A DNA stretch of 64,000 nucleotides from Frateuria edaphi (lineage in GTDB: Bacteria > Pseudomonadota > Gammaproteobacteria > Xanthomonadales > Rhodanobacteraceae). The DNA lies in NCBI RefSeq assembly GCF_021117405.1, contig NZ_CP088251.1, positions 992,001-1,056,000 of the forward strand, read 5' to 3'. The notes beneath the pieces were generated by a model. That model worked only from the letters and a program-made list of their open reading frames with translations. It searched no databases and was not told the DNA's origin. The translations under genes were made by a program, and so were the position numbers. Shown in pieces: positions 59,440-64,000 of this stretch (positions are counted from its first letter, which is position 1; each line of letters opens with the position of its first letter).

Positions 59440-61230
59440 TCAGTGCGTCCAGCCCAGACTGTCGGGCGAGCCGTCGGGATGGGCTCGCCAGCGTACGTGG
59501 TTCTGCCCGTTGGGGCAGCCGACGCCCCTGTCTTCGGTCGCCACCGCCCCGTCGAGCGTGGTCAGGGTCGACTGATAGCAACTACCCGGGCTGTCGTTGA
59601 AGAGGTACTGCGCCTGGCTCTGCCAGTTGCTGTCCTGCTGCGTCTGAAGGTCGCGGGTGCGGCTGGAGATGAAGCTTTCACGCACACGGCTGGTGTAGGG
59701 AGCGAAACCGTTGCGGAGGTGGGTCGTGTCGAGGTTCCAGTGCTGCTCGACGCTGGCGCTTTCGTTCGTCGGTATGGTTTCGGGCGCGTCGTTATCCACG
59801 ACGTGGCCGTCGGCGTTCCACAGCACCTCGAGCGGGTAGGACGCGGTCAGCGTGTTGTCGTCCAGCACCGTTCCGGCGCGCGTGCGGGTGCTGTGCTGCT
59901 GCGTCTGGCTCTCCAGCCACAGGTGCTGCCGGTAATGACGGTAGTCCGGATACTGCAGCCCGTCGAAGTAGAACGCCTGCCGGTTGAGGAAATGGCTGGT
60001 CTGGTGGACGCTCAGGTCGACCCGGCCGCGCGAGGTGTTCATGTAGCCCTCGATCGTGTAGTCGCGGTCCAGGCTCGTCGAGACGGTGGCCGTTCCGGTG
60101 TCGTCGGCCGTGCTGATCGTGTCGTCGATCAGCGGGTGCTGCTGGGTATCGAGGGTGTTGCGCGTCACGAAGCCGCTGACCAGCGTGGTGCCCTTGTCGA
60201 GGTAGACGAACAGGGTGGCGTCGGCCGTTCGGCTCAGTTCGATGCGGTGCGTGCCTGCCTCGTCGAGCCGCGGCGAGAACGGGGTCAGGTCCAGGCGATA
60301 GGGGATGTGGTCGAGCATCTGCGGCGGCTGCGCCGGTGCGTTGACGGTATGCGGGAAGTAGATGCTGAATGCTCCGGTCAGCATGGGAAACACCGGGACG
60401 ACTCCGGCGGGCGTGCCATCCAGCCGGACCAGCATTTCCGCGAAACTGCCGCCGCCACAACCATTGTGTGCCGGCGAGGCAATGCCGTACTTCAGCTCGG
60501 CGCCCATCGCCAGCGCGGAGATGAACGGGAGGCCCGAGTTCTGCACCTCCTGGTCGGTGGCGCAGGTGAACCACCACGGCTGCTGGTTGTAGACGTCCAG
60601 ATAGGCGCGGTCGATGTTGCGCGGAAGCGGGGGAAGCGCGGCCGGCGGCGGCAGGATGCGATACAGCGCATCGGGCGTCTTCGGCGCGGGATGCGAGGAG
60701 GAGGCTCGATAGAAGAGCAGTTGCGCGCCCAGGCTGACCTCGTCCGGGATATACGCCTCGCTGGACCAGATGTCCTGGTCCGGCGCGACGATCATCTGGC
60801 CGTTGTGCGCCTCCTCCAGCAGCGCGGTGAAGTCCGTCAAGTCACGCTCGACTTCCCAGGTGGAGGTCGCGGCCGACTTGGGCAGCGTTGCTTCGTAGAT
60901 CGTGAAACCGCCGAGGCGCAGGTCCGTCTTGGTCGAACCCCAGGCGCCTTTTTCCGTGACGTTCACTTTCAGCACCACCTTCGCCCACGGCCCGCTGCAG
61001 CCCGGGGGTGGCATGTAGGTGTAGTGGGAAGAGGTGGTCTCGTCCTGGATCAGGTTCACGACACACGGTTGGCCCGCCGGAACGGGCACGCGAGGGGCGA
61101 CGGTGACCGGACCTGTCGAACCGACCTGCTGGGGGGTGAGGGTCGAGCTTGCCTGGGAGGCGAGCGCGGCGGTCAAGGGAACCAGCAGCGAGGCGGCGAC
61201 CAGGCCACGAGAGACGGGCAGGAATTTCAT
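59440..61230 (-). CDS. Secreted PNGase A family peptide-N-glycosidase
   Basis: 596 aa. Signal peptide (SRGLVAASLLVPLTAALASQA). The body matches the plant/fungal peptide:N-glycosidase A family (PF12222): DRAYLDVYNQQPWWFTCA, EMLVRLDGTPAGVVPVFP and FSIYFPHTVNAPAQPPQ are characteristic. PNGase A members remove N-glycans, including those with core fucose, from glycoproteins. ATG at 61230 is chosen to give the signal peptide. Its own terminator lies at 59407; the 319-bp region to the divergent 61550 gene holds no other gene. Confidence 0.88.
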   Translation of the reverse strand: MKFLPVSRGLVAASLLVPLTAALASQASSTLTPQQVGSTGPVTVAPRVPVPAGQPCVVNLIQDETTSSHYTYMPPPGCSGPWAKVVLKVNVTEKGAWGSTKTDLRLGGFTIYEATLPKSAATSTWEVERDLTDFTALLEEAHNGQMIVAPDQDIWSSEAYIPDEVSLGAQLLFYRASSSHPAPKTPDALYRILPPPAALPPLPRNIDRAYLDVYNQQPWWFTCATDQEVQNSGLPFISALAMGAELKYGIASPAHNGCGGGSFAEMLVRLDGTPAGVVPVFPMLTGAFSIYFPHTVNAPAQPPQMLDHIPYRLDLTPFSPRLDEAGTHRIELSRTADATLFVYLDKGTTLVSGFVTRNTLDTQQHPLIDDTISTADDTGTATVSTSLDRDYTIEGYMNTSRGRVDLSVHQTSHFLNRQAFYFDGLQYPDYRHYRQHLWLESQTQQHSTRTRAGTVLDDNTLTASYPLEVLWNADGHVVDNDAPETIPTNESASVEQHWNLDTTHLRNGFAPYTSRVRESFISSRTRDLQTQQDSNWQSQAQYLFNDSPGSCYQSTLTTLDGAVATEDRGVGCPNGQNHVRWRAHPDGSPDSLGWTH

Positions 61231-61549
61231 GATGAATGCTCCCTGACCCCCTGAGGCGCGGGATGTTATGCGGGCGTTTGTCACGGGTGCGCATAACAGC
61301 GCCCCGCTCGCTTTGCGAAAGTTCCTGCGGGCCTTGGCATGGCGACTTCTGCACGATCACCGCGTTCGCGACGGCGATTCGCGGTGGCGTGCAAGGCCCG
61401 GCACTGCATCCGGGCGGTCGCCGCACCGTGTCGTGCGTGTCGCAATTTCTTGAGGTCCGGTGTTCACCGTTTCTGGTCCGTGCGCTTTGCTCGATCGCAG
61501 ATGTCAGCGCAAAGGCGGGGGCCGATCGCATTTGCTCTGGAGAACGCTC

Positions 61550-62140
61550 ATGAAACGTCGAATCGACCCGATCCTGATCGGCCTCATCGGCACGGCACTG
61601 CTGGCCACGACGCCGGCGGCCGCGGCGGCCGCGGAGACCGTCACGCAGGCGGAACAGGACGCAGCCTGGAATTTCATGCACCACCGCGCAGGTCCACTGG
61701 TGCAGGCGGTCCGTGACGCCACGGCGAGATACCGGGACGTATCCCAGGCCGAAGCGGACGGCTACATGCCGGTGCTGGGCTGCGTCAGCGGCCCGGACAT
61801 GGGCGCGATGGGCAGGCATTACCTGAAGGCCAGCCTGCTCGGCGACGGCATGGTGGACGTGGCCCATCCGGAACTGCTGGTTTACGAGCCGACACACGGC
61901 GGTGGCGCACGGTTGGTGGCGGTCGAATACTTGGCGCTCGCCGATGTGTGGGACGGCGCGCATGCGGATGGGTCACCGCCGTTGCTGATGGGCCAGTTGT
62001 TCGACCACACCGACGCGCCGAACCGCTTCCGCCTGCCGGCGCATTACAGCCTCCACGTGTGGGCATGGAAGTACAACCCGCTGGGGGTCTTCTCGATGTG
62101 GAACCCGCGCGTCTCGTGCACGGCATTCACGGGCGTCTGA
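61550..62140 (+). CDS. Secreted hypothetical protein, 196 aa
   Basis: Signal peptide (ILIGLIGTALLATTPAAAAAA). The mature part includes RYRDVSQAEADGYMPVLGC, MGRHYLKASLLGDGMVDVAH and HYSLHVWAWKYNPLGVFSMW, with two Cys (LGCVSG, VSCTAF) that may form a disulfide. The family resembles unassigned proteobacterial secreted proteins. It is divergent from the PNGase A-like gene. Confidence 0.8.
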   Translation: MKRRIDPILIGLIGTALLATTPAAAAAAETVTQAEQDAAWNFMHHRAGPLVQAVRDATARYRDVSQAEADGYMPVLGCVSGPDMGAMGRHYLKASLLGDGMVDVAHPELLVYEPTHGGGARLVAVEYLALADVWDGAHADGSPPLLMGQLFDHTDAPNRFRLPAHYSLHVWAWKYNPLGVFSMWNPRVSCTAFTGV

Positions 62141-62171
62141 GAGGCCCGGCCGCGGTCGATGGTCATGCCAT

Positions 62172-62195
62172 GGAGGCGCCCTTGCGGGCGCCTCC
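62172..62195. terminator. Shared hairpin between convergent genes
   Basis: A 10-bp perfect GC stem (62172-62181 with 62186-62195) and TTGC loop lie between the stops at 62140 and 62231. No T-tract is present. Confidence 0.6.
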
Positions 62196-62230
62196 GGACA
62201 TGTCGCGCTACGAATCGCTCGCCTCGCGGC

Positions 62231-62770
62231 TCACCAGATGAGGTCGTCAGGCACCGGGAACTGCTGGTAGTAGGCGTCGTCCTCGCCCGCGGGAGCCGCG
62301 GGTTCCGCGCGACCGTGGTCGAGCGCGATCAGCTGCGGGTCACGGTCGCGGATCCGGTCGGCTGCAGCGCGCGGGACCAGCTCGTAGCCTTCGCCGTAGC
62401 GCACGATCACGAGCGCGCCGCTGGCCAGCTGCGCGCGCAGCCGCTGGTCGACCAGCACGCTGGCGATGTGGTTGCCGTCGGTGAAGCGATAGGTGATGTC
62501 GCCGCCGCGTTCGACCTTGTGCGTGTCGATCATCTGGCGCGCCTGGGCCTTCTGCTCGGCGGCACGCGACTGGGCATTCCGCTCGGCCGCCAGAGCACGG
62601 TCGCGCTCGGCACGCTCGGCCTGCAGCCGTTGCGCCTCGACCTGCTCGGCGGTGGGGGCCGCCGGTGCCTTGCCTTGCCGCTGTTTCGACTGTTCGCGCG
62701 CTACCTGGTTGACCTTGGCCTTGTTGACCAGGCCGGCCTTCAGCAGTTGTTCTTGCAGGGGATTGCGCAT
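62231..62770 (-). CDS. DUF2058 family protein (YaiL-like)
   Basis: 179 aa. Begins MRNPLQEQLLKAGLVNKAKV, with a Lys/Gln/Arg-rich coiled region (about residues 15-80), then ITYRFTDGNHIASVLVDQRL and GYELVPRAAADRI, the conserved DUF2058 blocks. Function is unknown in the family; it is linked to nucleic-acid or ribosome-associated roles only by composition. Confidence 0.9.
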   Translation of the reverse strand: MRNPLQEQLLKAGLVNKAKVNQVAREQSKQRQGKAPAAPTAEQVEAQRLQAERAERDRALAAERNAQSRAAEQKAQARQMIDTHKVERGGDITYRFTDGNHIASVLVDQRLRAQLASGALVIVRYGEGYELVPRAAADRIRDRDPQLIALDHGRAEPAAPAGEDDAYYQQFPVPDDLIW

Positions 62771-62904
62771 GGGAGGCGGTGCGGCGTTCGGAGTGGCCGA
62801 TTGTAGCCCGCGTGGCATCGGCTCGGAGGCGCCGAGTCCGGTGGCAGTGAACGGTCCGCATGGCGCGACCTTGCGCTTGCGCGAGCTGTGCTAGCTAACT
62901 GCCC

Positions 62905-63234
62905 ATGACCTATTCGCTGACCCCCGATGGTCGTTACCTGGTGGTTCGTGGCCGGCTGTGGCGTGCGGCCAATCCAGGATTGGCGCCCGAGGTGCGGGAG
63001 GCGTGGGTTCGTCGCCTCATGGCGGCGCGCCGCGCGGTCGGGCAAGCGCGCCGGTCGGGGAACCACGAAGCGCTTGCGCGGGCCGGGAAGGCGGTCGACG
63101 AAGCCAAGGTGGCCCTCGGCGAGCGGGGCCCCGTTTGGTGGGACGACGGTGCGCCCGACCTCAATCGCCATCTGGTGAAGAACAGTCCCTACGCCGCCTG
63201 GTTCGAGCGCGGCGATGGGGAGTCCGGCGGATGA
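62905..63234 (+). CDS. Conserved hypothetical protein, 109 aa
   Basis: MTYSLTPDGRYLVVRGRLWR with helical AARRAVGQARRSGNHEALAR and a C-terminal GPVWWDDGAPDLNRH block, then NSPYAAWFER. The family is widespread in proteobacteria but unassigned. A degenerate paralogue fragment exists at 46,018. Confidence 0.82.
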   Translation: MTYSLTPDGRYLVVRGRLWRAANPGLAPEVREAWVRRLMAARRAVGQARRSGNHEALARAGKAVDEAKVALGERGPVWWDDGAPDLNRHLVKNSPYAAWFERGDGESGG

Positions 63235-63373
63235 ACTGACGGGTGCGGAGGCCATGCGTCGTGACGCCGTCATCTTCTCGGCGTTGCGCGCAACGCGTCG
63301 TTGAGCCGGTGTCAGGAGTGGCTCCGGCCATTTGCCTGCATGATGCAGCTCCGACTCCGTCCAGGAACGCCGC

Positions 63374-64000
63374 ATGCCCGCCAACCGCACGGTCGCGCAT
63401 CCCCCGCTTGGCGTGCTGCTGCGCGAGTGGCGCGCGGCGCGCAGGCTCAGCCAGCTCGATCTGGCGCTGGCGGCGGAGGTGTCGACGCGGCACCTGAGCT
63501 GCATCGAGACCGGCAAGGCACGGGCCGGTCGGGAGGCGCTGGCGCGCATGGCGGCCGTGCTGGACATGCCGCTGCGCGAGCGCAACGCGCTGTGGCTCGC
63601 GGCCGGCTATGCGCCCGAGTGTCCCGAGCACGCGTTGGCGACGCCCGCGCTGGAGCGCATGCGCCAGGCGGTGGAGCTGATCCTGGCGCAGCAGGAACCG
63701 TACCCGGCTTTCGTGCTGGACCGGGAGTGGAACGTGTTGATGGCGAATGGCGCCGCGATGCGGGTCAACCGATGGCTCATGGACGGGCGGGAAAGCCGCC
63801 ACGCCAACCTGTTGCATCAAGTGTTCGACCCGGAGGATTTCCGCGGCGTGATCGTCAACTGGTCGGAAGTGGCGGAGAAGTTCCTGCACCATCTGCATGC
63901 GCAGATCGCCGCGGCCCCCACCGATCCGCTGCCGCGCCGGATGCTCGACAGCGTGTCGGCTTATCCGGACGTGCCCACGCTCGGCCGGGTGCATGCGGGC
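63374..64000 (+). CDS. HTH regulator with MmyB-like domain (3' end cut by window)
   Basis: The first 209 codons. N-terminal Xre-type helix-turn-helix (LLREWRAARRLSQLDLALAA, STRHLSCIETGKARAG) precedes a PAS-like MmyB ligand-binding domain (YPAFVLDREWNVLMANGAAM, LLHQVFDPEDFRGVIVNWSE). The family regulates adjacent oxidoreductase genes in many bacteria; the target lies outside the window. Confidence 0.92.
   Translation, partial: MPANRTVAHPPLGVLLREWRAARRLSQLDLALAAEVSTRHLSCIETGKARAGREALARMAAVLDMPLRERNALWLAAGYAPECPEHALATPALERMRQAVELILAQQEPYPAFVLDREWNVLMANGAAMRVNRWLMDGRESRHANLLHQVFDPEDFRGVIVNWSEVAEKFLHHLHAQIAAAPTDPLPRRMLDSVSAYPDVPTLGRVHAG

Overview
The window is GC-rich chromosomal DNA from a gammaproteobacterium of the Xanthomonadales, most likely family Rhodanobacteraceae (a Dyella/Luteibacter/Rhodanobacter/Frateuria-type organism). 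This is inferred from the gene order petABC-sspAB, DUF3301-nadC, DUF1631, Trm112/purEK, an Oar-type TonB receptor, DUF2058 and a PNGase A homologue. No database search was possible, so genus and species are not claimed.

Region 1 (1-19.2 kb) is core chromosome: the end of the cytochrome bc1 operon, sspA-sspB, NAD and purine biosynthesis genes, Fe-superoxide dismutase divergent from a CGFS glutaredoxin, a MarC-type membrane protein, a fused acyltransferase/GNAT protein, a large TonB-dependent receptor with a structured leader, and the nucleosidase ppnN.

Region 2 (19,388-28,470) is a genomic island of about 9.0 kb. It is inserted in a tRNA-Asn gene and bounded by perfect 86-bp direct repeats. 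It carries a tyrosine integrase, a small membrane protein, a three-gene minus-strand operon (zinc-ribbon DNA methyltransferase, PD-(D/E)XK endonuclease, small ExoX-C-like protein) that looks like a restriction-modification system, a divergent serine recombinase, and a 529-aa protein I do not recognise. Between the last two lies a 460-bp non-coding stretch of successive long perfect hairpins, one apparent pseudoknot module and a Rho-independent terminator. This looks like an undescribed structured RNA and is the most interesting locus in the window.

Region 3 (28.4-34.4 kb) holds tRNA-Asn, a pseudopilin, uvrB and tRNA-Val. Directly after tRNA-Val sits a two-gene cassette (NdpA-like nucleoid protein plus a two-TM membrane protein) with less GC-rich codon use than its neighbours, resembling a defence or accessory cassette at a tRNA hotspot.

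Region 4 (34.4-64 kb) is variable chromosome. It has a LysR regulator divergent from two oxidoreductases, sensor-type GGDEF/EAL and HD-GYP signalling proteins (several with altered catalytic motifs), hydrolases, an MFS transporter, lipoproteins, a BaeSR-like two-component pair followed by an S41 peptidase, a beta-lactamase-fold hydrolase overlapping a leaderless binding protein, a flavin monooxygenase, a secreted PNGase A-like glycoamidase and a truncated MmyB-type regulator at the right edge. Small palindromic repeats (REP-like) are scattered between genes.
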